NCBI GenBank assembly: GCA_963708455.1
Contig: CAVPSQ010000010.1
Coordinates: forward strand, 186,001 to 250,000
DNA length: 64,000 nucleotides
Direction: 5' to 3'
From: CAIMUS01 sp963708455
GTDB lineage: Bacteria > Pseudomonadota > Gammaproteobacteria > Competibacterales > Competibacteraceae
Position numbers and translations under genes: made by a program. The notes beneath the pieces were generated by a model. That model made no database searches, was not told the origin of the DNA, and worked only from the letters and a program-made list of their open reading frames with translations. Of the stretch, positions 9,482 through 16,833 are shown piece by piece. Each line of letters begins with the position of its first letter. Within the stretch, counting starts at the first letter, position 1.

Positions 9482-9705
9482 ACGCAGCACTTGATGTTGA
9501 GAAACTTGTTCCCGCCTGGCAAGTACTTAGATCAGTGGCTCCCGTGTCGCATATCGAATCCGAAAGCGATTATGAACAGGCCACGGCTTTGCTGAATAAT
9601 CTGCTTGATATTGTCTTGGATGATGCCAGCCATCCCCTATATTCGCTTGTTTCTGTGGTTGGCGATTTGATCGAAGCGTATGAAATTGATCATGAGCCAG
9701 TTTAG
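9478..9705 (+). pseudogene. higA: HigA-type antitoxin, truncated before its HTH domain
   Basis: A 75-residue frame matching only the N-terminal part of HigA-type antitoxins (LVPAWQVLRSV, SESDYEQATALLNNLLD, YEIDHEPV). Full HigA proteins continue for about 50-60 residues with a helix-turn-helix DNA-binding domain, which is missing; the frame stops at TAG immediately after the YEIDHEPV segment. Downstream sequence changes character and runs into the livJ repeat copy. The gene was probably cut by the rearrangement that made the block. It may still bind the toxin, but it could not autoregulate through the usual HTH. Confidence 0.65.
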
Positions 9706-9780
9706 CTCTGTAGCTATGACAATGCCCTCGATTTCAATCGGCTGTTAGCCTGTAAGGGGTTTTGGCATTGAACAGCCCTG

Positions 9781-9849
9781 CTACACCGGATACGCCGACG
9801 GCGGCAAGACCCCGGCGCAATAACCCAGCGTTGGCCGCCGCGCACAGGG
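9781..9849. repeat. Direct repeat copy 2: livJ 3' end
   Basis: Second copy of the livJ 3' end (64 of 69 bases identical to 7616-7684), 68 bases before livH. This copy probably marks the ancestral livJ-livH junction. Confidence 0.9.
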
Positions 9850-9916
9850 CGACCAACGTCCCCGTTTCCGGCTGCTGGAAACGGGGCGTTGTTTTCCCGC
9901 AGGATAGATTTTCAGT

Positions 9917-10840
9917 ATGTCCAAGACAGTGCTCGAATTCCTCCAGCAGATCGTTAACGGTCTGACCCTGGGCAGCATCTACGCCCTGATCGCCATCGGC
10001 TACACGATGGTGTACGGGATCATCGGCATGATCAACTTCGCCCACGGGGAAATCTACATGATCGGCGCCTACGTAGGTGTGCTGATCCTGACCGCGCTGA
10101 CTCTGCTCGGTCTGCAGACGATTCCCCTGCTGCTGCTGACCCTGGTGGCCAGCATCCTGGTCACCAGCGCTTACGGCTGGACAGTGGAGCGGCTCGCCTA
10201 CCGGCCGCTGCGCGGCAGTTCCCGACTGGCGCCGCTGATTTCCGCCATCGGCATGTCCATCTTCCTGCAGAACTACGTGATGCTCGGCCAGGGCGCGCGT
10301 GATGTCTCGCTGCAACCACTGCTCGACGGCGGCTGGCGCTTCGGTCCCGCCGGCGGCTTTCAAGTCTACCTGTCCTATATGCAGGTGATTATCGCCGTGA
10401 CGACCGTGGTCTGCATGATCCTGTTGCACGGGTACATCTCGCGTTCGCGCATGGGCAAGGCCTGCCGGGCTTGCGCGGAAGACCGGCAGATGGCGAATCT
10501 GCTCGGTATCGATACCGACCGGGTGATTTCCCTGACTTTCGTGCTGGGTGCGGCGCTGGCCGCCGTGGCCGGCGTGCTGGTGGGGCTGTATTACGGCCTG
10601 GTGAACTATCACATGGGTTTCGTCGCTGGCGTCAAGGCGTTCACGGCGGCCGTGCTGGGCGGCATCGGCAGCATTCCCGGCGCCATGCTGGGCGGGGTGC
10701 TGCTTGGCTTGGTCGAGAGTTTTTCCTCCGCCTATCTGAGCACGCAGTACAAAGATGTGGTGGCCTTCAGCCTGCTGGTGCTGGTGCTGCTGTTCCGGCC
10801 TACCGGCCTGCTGGGCCGGCCGGAAGTCGAAAAGGTGTAA
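9917..10840 (+). CDS. livH: Branched-chain amino acid ABC transporter permease LivH
   Basis: A 307-residue integral membrane protein with about eight hydrophobic helices. The N-terminus LQQIVNGLTLGSIYALIAIGY and the MINFAHGEIYMIGAY segment are diagnostic of LivH. The ALAAVAGVLVGLYYGLVNY and GGIGSIPGAMLGG stretches form the part that contacts the ATPases. It builds the inner-membrane channel with LivM. Start at ATG 9917 is supported by the family-typical N-terminus. The livM ribosome binding site (AAGGAG, 10840-10845) follows its stop directly but is now separated from livM by an insertion sequence. Confidence 0.94.
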   Translation: MSKTVLEFLQQIVNGLTLGSIYALIAIGYTMVYGIIGMINFAHGEIYMIGAYVGVLILTALTLLGLQTIPLLLLTLVASILVTSAYGWTVERLAYRPLRGSSRLAPLISAIGMSIFLQNYVMLGQGARDVSLQPLLDGGWRFGPAGGFQVYLSYMQVIIAVTTVVCMILLHGYISRSRMGKACRACAEDRQMANLLGIDTDRVISLTFVLGAALAAVAGVLVGLYYGLVNYHMGFVAGVKAFTAAVLGGIGSIPGAMLGGVLLGLVESFSSAYLSTQYKDVVAFSLLVLVLLFRPTGLLGRPEVEKV

Positions 10841-10849
10841 AGGAGCACC

Positions 10850-12409
10850 CTAGGAGTTTGTCTGACTTGCCCAGCATAATGAGGTAAGATGACCTAACGT
10901 ACCTGATGAGCCTGGCGATGAGCAACCAATTTATCCCCATAGAACGTGACCAGCCGGTGGTGATCCCGGTGCAGGAGTGGCTGGCAGAGGATCATCTGGC
11001 GCGCTTCATTGTCGAGATCGTGGAGAGTCTGGATGTCACCCCGCTGGAAGCGGCGTACAGTGGTGGCGGCTCGGCGCCCTATCCACCGAAGATGATGCTG
11101 GCACTGTTGTTTTATGGCTATGCCACTGGCATTTTTTCCAGTCGGGCGTTGGAGCGAGCCACCTATGAGCTGATCCCGGTGATTTATATCACGGGTAACA
11201 CGCACCCGGATCACAACAGCATCAATACGTTCCGGAAGCGGTTTCTGGGGGAACTGAAGGGTCTGTTGGTGCAGATTTTGCTACGGGCGTATGCGCTGGG
11301 GGTGTTGCAGTTAGGCAACGTGAGTTTGGATGGGAGCAAAGTGCACGCCAACGCCAGCAAACATAAGGCGATGAGCTGGGACTATGCCAACCGGTTGGAG
11401 GAGCAGTTGCAGGCGGAGGTAGAGGCGTTATTACAGCAGGCCGAGGCGAGTCACACCGAGCCGGTCCCCGGGCTGAAGGTGGCCGACGAAGTGGCGCTCC
11501 GGCAGGCCCGGTTGCAGCAGATCGGGGAGGTGAAAGCGGAACTGGAGGCTCGTGCCCAAGCCCGGTATGCGCAGGAGCAAGCGGCCTATGAAGCGAAGCT
11601 GGCCGAGCGGCGGGCGAAGGAACAGGCCCGTGGTCGCAAGTTAGGGGGCCGTCCCCCCAAGCCGCCGGAACCGGGTCCACAGGACAAGGATCAAGTCAAT
11701 TTTACCGACCCGGAGTCGCGCATTATGCCGGTGAGCGGCGGCGGGTTTGAGCAGAGCTACAATGCGCAGGCCGGGGTGGATCATGGCAGTCGCCTGATCG
11801 TGGAAAACCACGTCAGCCCGAACCCGAACGATAAACAGGAACTGCAACCGGCGCTGGACAACTTCAGCCAGTTACCGGAGGAACTCGGTCAGGTCGACCA
11901 TCTGCTGGCGGACACTGGCTATTTCAGTGAGGCCAACGTCAAGGCTTGTGAACACGCTACCATTACCCCGCTGCTCGCCACGGGTCGTGCGGAGCATCAT
12001 CCCACCCTGGAAGAACGCTTTGCTGACCCGGGTAAAGCCCCAGACACCGCTGATCCGGTAGTCCGGATGGAACACCGATTGCAAACCCCCGAAGGCAAGG
12101 CACTGTATGCCAAACGCAAGTCCACCGTCGAGCCGGTGTTTGGCATCATCAAGCACGTGATGGGGTTTCGGCAATTTCTGTTACGGGGTTTGCAAGCCGT
12201 GCAGGGCGAGTGGAATTTGGTGTGCATCGCCTACAATTTAAAACGGCTGCAAGTATTGGTGGCAGGATAGGTCTGCCTGCAGGGAGGATAAAGGCGCTCT
12301 GAGGGCGATAAATGCCCTCGGAAAGGGCGATAGAAACGCAAAATGTGCGTTTTTTCGGCCTCGTGATAGGAAAATTGAAGTTCCGACCCTAAGTCAGACA
12401 AACTCCTAG
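10850..12409 (+). mobile_element. IS1182-family insertion sequence with CTAG target duplication
   Basis: The element runs from 10854 to 12405 (1552 bases), with inverted ends GAGTTTGTCTGACTT and AAGTCAGACAAACTC. It is flanked by CTAG on both sides (10850-10853 and 12406-12409), a four-base target duplication. It sits exactly between livH and livM without breaking either frame. One transposase gene is inside; about 130 bases after that gene hold no frame. Confidence 0.88.
10906..12270 (+). CDS. IS1182-family transposase
   Basis: A 454-residue DDE transposase. It begins with the FIPIERDQPVVIPVQEWL and HLARFIVEIVE segments of the family's N-terminal domain (DUF772-like), continues with NTHPDHNSINTFRKRF and VSLDGSKVHANASKHK, where the first catalytic aspartate lies. 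A charged coiled region (about 160-245) is followed by the DDE core with YNAQAGVD, LLADTGYFSE and the final glutamate in KRKSTVEPVFGIIKHVMGF. The frame is complete. An alternative ATG lies four codons downstream. Its orientation matches the liv operon, so polar effects on livMGF may be mild. Confidence 0.9.
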   Translation: MSLAMSNQFIPIERDQPVVIPVQEWLAEDHLARFIVEIVESLDVTPLEAAYSGGGSAPYPPKMMLALLFYGYATGIFSSRALERATYELIPVIYITGNTHPDHNSINTFRKRFLGELKGLLVQILLRAYALGVLQLGNVSLDGSKVHANASKHKAMSWDYANRLEEQLQAEVEALLQQAEASHTEPVPGLKVADEVALRQARLQQIGEVKAELEARAQARYAQEQAAYEAKLAERRAKEQARGRKLGGRPPKPPEPGPQDKDQVNFTDPESRIMPVSGGGFEQSYNAQAGVDHGSRLIVENHVSPNPNDKQELQPALDNFSQLPEELGQVDHLLADTGYFSEANVKACEHATITPLLATGRAEHHPTLEERFADPGKAPDTADPVVRMEHRLQTPEGKALYAKRKSTVEPVFGIIKHVMGFRQFLLRGLQAVQGEWNLVCIAYNLKRLQVLVAG

Positions 12410-12412
12410 CCG

Positions 12413-13681
12413 ATGAGTGTCAGACGCCGTTTGCCGGAAGCCGCACTGCTGGCGCTGTTGACCGGGCTGCTCGCCATGCCGATCCTGGGGGTCCGCTTGC
12501 GGGTGGAAGGCGTGAGCCTGCTGTTGGAAGGCAATCCCTATCACCGCGTGGTGCTGATCGCGATGGCGGCAGTGTTCCTGGCGCGTCTGTTGCAGGAGCC
12601 GCTCCGCCAGACGGCGGTCCGGCTGAGCGTCGCGGCGGGAGCCGCCCGCATAAGCCGGTTGCTGCCGGGACGCGAGCGGCTGGCATCGATCCGCGTTCCC
12701 GCACTGTTCCTGTTGCTGGCCGGCACGCTGTGCTGGCCGTTCTTCGCCTCGCGTGGTGCCGTGGACGTGGGCACGCTGGCGCTGATCTATGTGCTGCTAG
12801 GGCTGGGGCTCAATATCGTGGTGGGTTTCGCCGGCCTGCTGGATCTGGGCTATGTGGCTTTCTATGCGGTGGGCGCCTACAGTTACGCGCTGCTCTACCA
12901 CTACTTCGGTCTGTCGTTCTGGGAATGTCTGCCGCTCGCCGGCGCACTGGCCGCTACCGCTGGCTGTCTGCTGGGTTTTCCGGTGCTGCGGCTGCGAGGG
13001 GATTATCTGGCCATCGTCACCCTGGGGTTCGGCGAGATTATCTATCTGCTGCTGAACAATCTGGACAGTCTTACCGGTGGTCCCGACGGCGTTCAGAACA
13101 TTCCCAAGCCGACCCTGTTCGGGTTGGAATTCGCCCGCCGTGCCGGCGCGGCGGATGGGGCCACGTTCCATGAATTCTTCGGCTTGCACTACAGCGGTGG
13201 CAACGTCGTTATTTTTCTGTTCCTGCTGGCGCTGGTATTGGTGCTGGCCGCCCTGTTCGCGATCAACCGCTTGATCCGCATGCCGCTGGGGCGGGCCTGG
13301 GAGGCGCTGCGCGAGGATGAGACCGCTTGCCGCTCACTGGGGCTCAACCCCACTGCGATCAAACTGTCCGCCTTTACGCTGGGCGCCTGTTTCGGCGGTT
13401 TCGCCGGCGCCTTCTTCGCCGCCCGCCAGGGCTTCATCAATCCGGAATCGTTCACCTTCATCGAATCCGCCATCGTGCTCGCCATCGTGGTGCTGGGAGG
13501 GATGGGTTCGTCGCTCGGGGTGATCCTGGCCGCCTTCGCCCTGACCGTGCTGCCCGAACTGTTCCGGGAATTTCAGCACTACCGCATGCTGCTGTTTGGC
13601 CTGGTGATGATCCTGATGATGATCTGGCGGCCACAGGGGCTGTTGCCGGCCAGCCGACCCCGCCTGGAGCTGCCGCCATGA
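12413..13681 (+). CDS. livM: Branched-chain amino acid ABC transporter permease LivM
   Basis: A 422-residue membrane protein with about ten hydrophobic helices. ALIYVLLGLGLNIVVGFAGL, LDLGYVAFYAVGAYSYALL and LRGDYLAIVTLGFGEI are LivM hallmarks. It pairs with LivH to form the transmembrane channel. The ATG is now 3 bases after the IS1182 target duplication, and no ribosome binding site lies within 15 bases upstream; the original one stayed on the livH side. The stop overlaps the livG start by four bases (ATGA), so livM and livG are translationally coupled. Confidence 0.93.
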   Translation: MSVRRRLPEAALLALLTGLLAMPILGVRLRVEGVSLLLEGNPYHRVVLIAMAAVFLARLLQEPLRQTAVRLSVAAGAARISRLLPGRERLASIRVPALFLLLAGTLCWPFFASRGAVDVGTLALIYVLLGLGLNIVVGFAGLLDLGYVAFYAVGAYSYALLYHYFGLSFWECLPLAGALAATAGCLLGFPVLRLRGDYLAIVTLGFGEIIYLLLNNLDSLTGGPDGVQNIPKPTLFGLEFARRAGAADGATFHEFFGLHYSGGNVVIFLFLLALVLVLAALFAINRLIRMPLGRAWEALREDETACRSLGLNPTAIKLSAFTLGACFGGFAGAFFAARQGFINPESFTFIESAIVLAIVVLGGMGSSLGVILAAFALTVLPELFREFQHYRMLLFGLVMILMMIWRPQGLLPASRPRLELPP

Positions 13682-14475
13682 GCCTATTGCTGGAAGTGGC
13701 CGGACTGAGCATGCGCTTCGGCGGCCTGCTGGCTGTGGACGGCGTGGATTTCAACGTGGACCGGGGTGAAATAGTCGCCATTATCGGCCCGAACGGTGCC
13801 GGCAAGACCACGGTGTTCAATTGCATCAGCGGCTTCTACCGGGCGACGGCGGGACGGATCGAATTGCATACCGACGCTGCCACAGTCGATCTGCTCACCC
13901 GTCTGGGCGCGCCCTGGCGTTGGCGCGATCTCGCCCATCCGCGGGAATGGGCGCAGAAACTGTATTACTGGCTGTTCGGCGGTTCTTTCTGGGTGGCGCG
14001 GGCGGGCGTGGCGCGCACATTTCAGAACGTGCGTCTGTTCAAGAACATGACTGTGGTGGAGAACATGCTGATCGCCCAGCACACCCAATTGACCGGTGGT
14101 CTGACGGGCTTTGCCCAGGGTCTGCTGCAAACGCCGGCTTATCGCCGCTCGGAAAACCAGGCGCTGGAGCGGGCTGCATTGTGGCTGGATAAGGTGGGTC
14201 TGCTGTCCTACGCCAACCGGGAGGCAGGCACGCTGCCCTATGGCCAGCAGCGCCGTCTGGAAATCGCCCGCTGCATGGTCACCCGCCCGCGTCTGCTGCT
14301 GCTGGACGAACCGGCCGCCGGTCTGAATCCGCAGGAGACCCGCGAGCTGGACCGGCTGATCGGGGAACTGCGCGCCGAACACGGCGTGGCCGTGCTGTTG
14401 ATCGAACACGATATGAGCCTGGTGATGAGTATTTCCGACCGCATCCTGGTCATGGATCACGGCCGCCGGTGGTGA
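13678..14475 (+). CDS. livG: Branched-chain amino acid ABC transporter ATPase LivG, C-terminus frameshifted
   Basis: An ABC ATPase with Walker A GPNGAGKTT near residue 38, the LivG-specific insertion around 65-110 (WARAGVARTFQNVRLFKNM), signature LPYGQQRRLEIAR near 186 and Walker B LLLLDEPAAGLN near 205. The frame stops at 14475 after VMDHGRRW. In another frame the sequence continues as VVTGKPAEIRSNPQ and ends AYLGEA at 14540, the normal LivG end. One base is missing around 14468-14471, so about the last 22 residues are lost. All ATPase motifs remain. This may be an assembly error. Confidence 0.88.
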   Translation: MSLLLEVAGLSMRFGGLLAVDGVDFNVDRGEIVAIIGPNGAGKTTVFNCISGFYRATAGRIELHTDAATVDLLTRLGAPWRWRDLAHPREWAQKLYYWLFGGSFWVARAGVARTFQNVRLFKNMTVVENMLIAQHTQLTGGLTGFAQGLLQTPAYRRSENQALERAALWLDKVGLLSYANREAGTLPYGQQRRLEIARCMVTRPRLLLLDEPAAGLNPQETRELDRLIGELRAEHGVAVLLIEHDMSLVMSISDRILVMDHGRRW

Positions 14476-14539
14476 CCGGTAAGCCGGCGGAGATCCGTTC
14501 CAATCCGCAGGTGATCAAAGCCTATCTGGGAGAGGCGTG

Positions 14540-15241
14540 ATGCTGCGGCTGGAGCGGGTGCATACCTTTTACGGGCCGGTGGAAGCGCTCAAAGGCATTT
14601 CGCTGGAAGTCAATCGCGGCGAGATCGTCACACTGATCGGCGCCAACGGTGCCGGCAAGAGCACTTTACTGTTGACCATCTGTGGTGCCCCGTGCGCGGC
14701 CAGCGGCGCCATCGTGTTCGCCGGCGAGCCTATCACTCACAAGCCGACTCATCTGATCATGCAGAGCGGGTTGGCGCTGGCGCCGGAAGGACGGCGCATT
14801 TTTCCGGGGCTGACAGTGCTGGAAAATCTGCATATAGGGGGTTTCTTCGCCGACAAGGTTCAGTTGGAGACGGATCTGGAACGGGTTTATACGCTGTTTC
14901 CCATTTTGAAAGAGCGTCGCCATCAGCGCGGTGGCACCCTGTCCGGTGGCGAACAGCAGATGCTGGCCATTGCCCGCGCCTTGATGAGTCGGCCCACGCT
15001 GTTGCTGCTGGATGAGCCTTCACTGGGACTCGCGCCGATCATCATTGCCCAGATTTTCGCCATTCTGGAGGAAATCCGGCGGGAAGGCGTGACGATTTTT
15101 CTGGTGGAGCAGAATGCTCACCGGGCGTTGCAACTGGCCGATCGGGGTTATGTCCTGGAGAACGGCCGGATCGTGCTGGCGGATACGGGGGCGAATTTGC
15201 TGGTGAACGCGGCGGTCAGGAAGGCGTATTTGGGGGGGTAG
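14540..15241 (+). CDS. livF: Branched-chain amino acid ABC transporter ATPase LivF
   Basis: A 233-residue ABC ATPase, the second nucleotide-binding subunit of the Liv importer. It has Walker A GANGAGKSTLL near 37, signature LSGGEQQMLAIARALM near 136 and Walker B LLLLDEPSLGLAP. The ATG at 14540 overlaps the original livG stop (TGATG), so loss of that stop by the livG frameshift could weaken coupling. A GTG three bases earlier is an alternative start. Its last 15 or so codons are copied at 15551-15600. Confidence 0.93.
   Translation: MLRLERVHTFYGPVEALKGISLEVNRGEIVTLIGANGAGKSTLLLTICGAPCAASGAIVFAGEPITHKPTHLIMQSGLALAPEGRRIFPGLTVLENLHIGGFFADKVQLETDLERVYTLFPILKERRHQRGGTLSGGEQQMLAIARALMSRPTLLLLDEPSLGLAPIIIAQIFAILEEIRREGVTIFLVEQNAHRALQLADRGYVLENGRIVLADTGANLLVNAAVRKAYLGG
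15191..15241. repeat. Direct repeat copy 1: livF 3' end
   Basis: The last 51 bases of livF, including its stop, match 15551-15600 with a few substitutions and a one-base difference in a run of G. The pair brackets the DUF4926 gene. Confidence 0.85.
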
Positions 15242-15252
15242 TGAGGAAAAAC

Positions 15253-15474
15253 ATGATGCTGGAAAATTACTCTCGTGTACGCCTGTTGACCGATGCCTGG
15301 CGGAGCGAGAATGTTCACGCTGGTATGGTAGGCTATGTCATTGAAATTTATCCTAATGATCATTATGAGATAGAATTCTCGGATAAGGATGGGATTACTA
15401 TTGCTCAGATCGTAGCTAAGGGTGATGAGATTGAGCTTTACCCGGAAGATGTGGAACGACTCGCAGTGCTGTGA
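15253..15474 (+). CDS. DUF4926-type small protein
   Basis: A 73-residue acidic protein (ENYSRVRLLTDAWRSENVHA near the start, then AGMVGYVIEIYPND, HYEIEFSDKDG and GDEIELYP) that fits the DUF4926 family by pattern. Function is unknown; such proteins are often encoded in small accessory modules. The ATG at 15253 is preceded by GAGGAAAA. The gene is more AT-rich than livF and lies between two copies of the livF 3' end, so it is probably an acquired insert. Confidence 0.6.
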   Translation: MMLENYSRVRLLTDAWRSENVHAGMVGYVIEIYPNDHYEIEFSDKDGITIAQIVAKGDEIELYPEDVERLAVL

Positions 15475-15480
15475 AGTCAT

Positions 15481-15535
15481 GTAGGATACGCTGTGCGTAC
15501 CTTAATGCGGGTTCGGTATGCGTAGCGTGCCCTAC
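15481..15535. repeat. Imperfect inverted repeat downstream of the DUF4926 gene
   Basis: Two 21-base arms (15481-15501, starting GTAGGATACGC, and 15515-15535, ending GTGCCCTAC) can pair with a few mismatches around a 13-base loop. It resembles REP-type palindromes. It may act as a transcript end or as the border of the inserted module. Confidence 0.55.
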
Positions 15536-15550
15536 CTGGCTGGAAAAACG

Positions 15551-15600
15551 GCCGGTTTGTTGGTGAACGCGGCGGTTAGGAAGGCGTATTTGGGAGGTAG
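15551..15600. repeat. Direct repeat copy 2: livF 3' end
   Basis: Second copy of the livF end. Just after it is a short frame (15611-15658, MKKLLVTVIWPPFLA then stop) that may be the 5' remnant of the gene once following livF. Confidence 0.8.
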
Positions 15601-15649
15601 CGAAGGGCGGATGAAAAAGCTTCTTGTGACCGTGATTTGGCCCCCATTT

Positions 15650-15991
15650 CTAGCGTAATTGCTCCACACTCACACCCAGTGCGGTCGCCAACTTCTCCAG
15701 CGTCTTGCGGCGCAGTCTGGCCTCAGGAGCTTCCATTTGCGACAGCGCGGCTTGGCTGATGCTCATAGAGGCGGCGACCTGCTCCTGCGTCAAACCCAGG
15801 TATTCGCGCCAGGCACGGACCATCGACATATTTCCTTGGATATGCAGCTTGACTACCTCATGCGGTATGGCGTCGCCTGTAGGGATGCGCGGTATTTGCG
15901 GAAATAATCGTACAAATTCTTCGTAAGGGATCACCACAAAAGCCGGCTTGCCGCCCTGCCAGATTGTTTGGACATTAGTAGGTGCGTTCAT
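15650..15991 (-). CDS. XRE-type antitoxin
   Basis: A 113-residue protein. Its C-terminal half is an XRE/Cro-type helix-turn-helix (WREYLGLTQEQVAASMSIS, then QAALSQMEAPEARLRRKTLE and LATALGVSVEQL). The N-terminal half (IWQGGKPAFVVIPYEEFVRL) resembles the toxin-contact part of antitoxins of RelE-type pairs. It would neutralise a RelE/ParE toxin encoded just upstream and repress the pair. That toxin frame is now reduced to its C-terminal end, so this is an orphan antitoxin. The start overlaps the toxin's stop by 17 bases. Confidence 0.8.
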   Translation of the reverse strand: MNAPTNVQTIWQGGKPAFVVIPYEEFVRLFPQIPRIPTGDAIPHEVVKLHIQGNMSMVRAWREYLGLTQEQVAASMSISQAALSQMEAPEARLRRKTLEKLATALGVSVEQLR

Positions 15992-16078
15992 TGCGTTTTT
16001 TCACCTCCTGAATAGCGATGATGTTAACCACATTATCGACATCGAACAGGATGCGATAGCGGCCGATGCGGATGAGAA
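15975..16078 (-). pseudogene. RelE/ParE-type toxin, C-terminal remnant
   Basis: On the minus strand the frame reads RFLIRIGRYRILFDVDNVV and then NIIAIQEVKKRNERTY before its stop. This is the C-terminal beta hairpin of RelE/ParE toxins (RIGxYRIL, then HRxxxY-like end). Nothing upstream in frame continues the family; the sequence switches to the terminator of the PEP-CTERM gene. At least the first 50-60 residues are gone. Confidence 0.7.
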
Positions 16079-16102
16079 AACGGCGCCCTTGCGGGCGCCG
16101 TT
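16079..16102 (-). terminator. Rho-independent terminator of the PEP-CTERM gene
   Basis: A perfect 10-base stem (AACGGCGCCC/GGGCGCCGTT) with a four-base loop is followed on the minus strand by TTC. It lies ten bases past the PEP-CTERM stop and directly beside the toxin remnant. Confidence 0.75.
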
Positions 16103-16112
16103 GTGGTAGAGG

Positions 16113-16832
16113 TCAAATCAGACGGCGGCGGGCGACACCCATGCCGAGCAGTCCCAGGCCAAACAGGGCCAGGGTGGCTGGCTCGGGTACATCCACCTGG
16201 GAGAAGCGCTGGGTGAATTGGATCAGGTTGGCATAGTCCGTGGAGTCCTGGGCCCAGACTGTGATGTGTTTGGTGACGAAGATCTGGCTCTGAGGCGGGA
16301 AAACGGCCCGGGCGAACGGAGGGGGGGTCTCGACATCGTCGAGGACATTGAGCGTTACCTCCTTGATGGCCAGATCGTCCAGGCCGGGGGCCGTGCCCAC
16401 CCACTCTTGGATGTAGGCGCCCAGATCATTGTCGCCATCAACGGCATATCCATAAGATAAGCTATTCAATTCCAGGGAGTTGTCCTTGATCCTCTCCTTG
16501 GGATCGAGCACGGACACCCGGAAACCGAACTGGAAGTCGAGGTAGGCGTAGCTGTCGTTCCCCGTCACCAGGAACTCGTCGTTCAGGACGTCGAACTGCA
16601 GACCGGGACCGGGGTCCCGGCCGCCGTCCGTGAGGGGGGTGACGTCGACGTTGTCCGTGTTGACGGTGCGCCCCACTTCAGAAGAACTCTGGGAGATCAG
16701 GATCCACTGGTCGAACCGTTTGTCGTTCACGGTGATGCTGTCACCGTTGAACAGGTCGGTCAGAGTGATGGCCTGGGCGCTGCCAGCCGCGACGAGCGCC
16801 AGCACCAAGGCGCTTAGGGTAAGTAATGATTT
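16113..16832 (-). pseudogene. PEP-CTERM sorting-signal protein, signal peptide split by an IS
   Basis: The frame ends with a textbook PEP-CTERM tail: VPEPATLALFGLGLLGMG followed by ARRR. Such tails direct export, cleavage by an exosortase and surface or matrix display. The N-terminal hydrophobic segment ALVLALVAAGSAQA is a signal peptide. Reading upstream, the frame meets the IS1595-type element at 16833. After removing the element and one eight-base duplication, the frame continues as IKKSLLTLSALVLAL, so the element cut the signal peptide at its basic start. A TTG at 16808 could give a product without the basic residues. The middle of the protein (about 20-205) is unlike families I know. Confidence 0.75.
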
Positions 16833-16833
16833 T

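Noticed and set aside
9734..10612. Long minus-strand frame of 292 codons opposite livH
   Set aside because: It is the antisense of a clear LivH gene; composition follows codon structure of the plus strand and the product (Gln/His-rich) matches no family.
13327..13677. N-terminal extension of LivG through the livM gene
   Set aside because: The extension is livM read in another frame; LivG begins at the ATG overlapping the livM stop.
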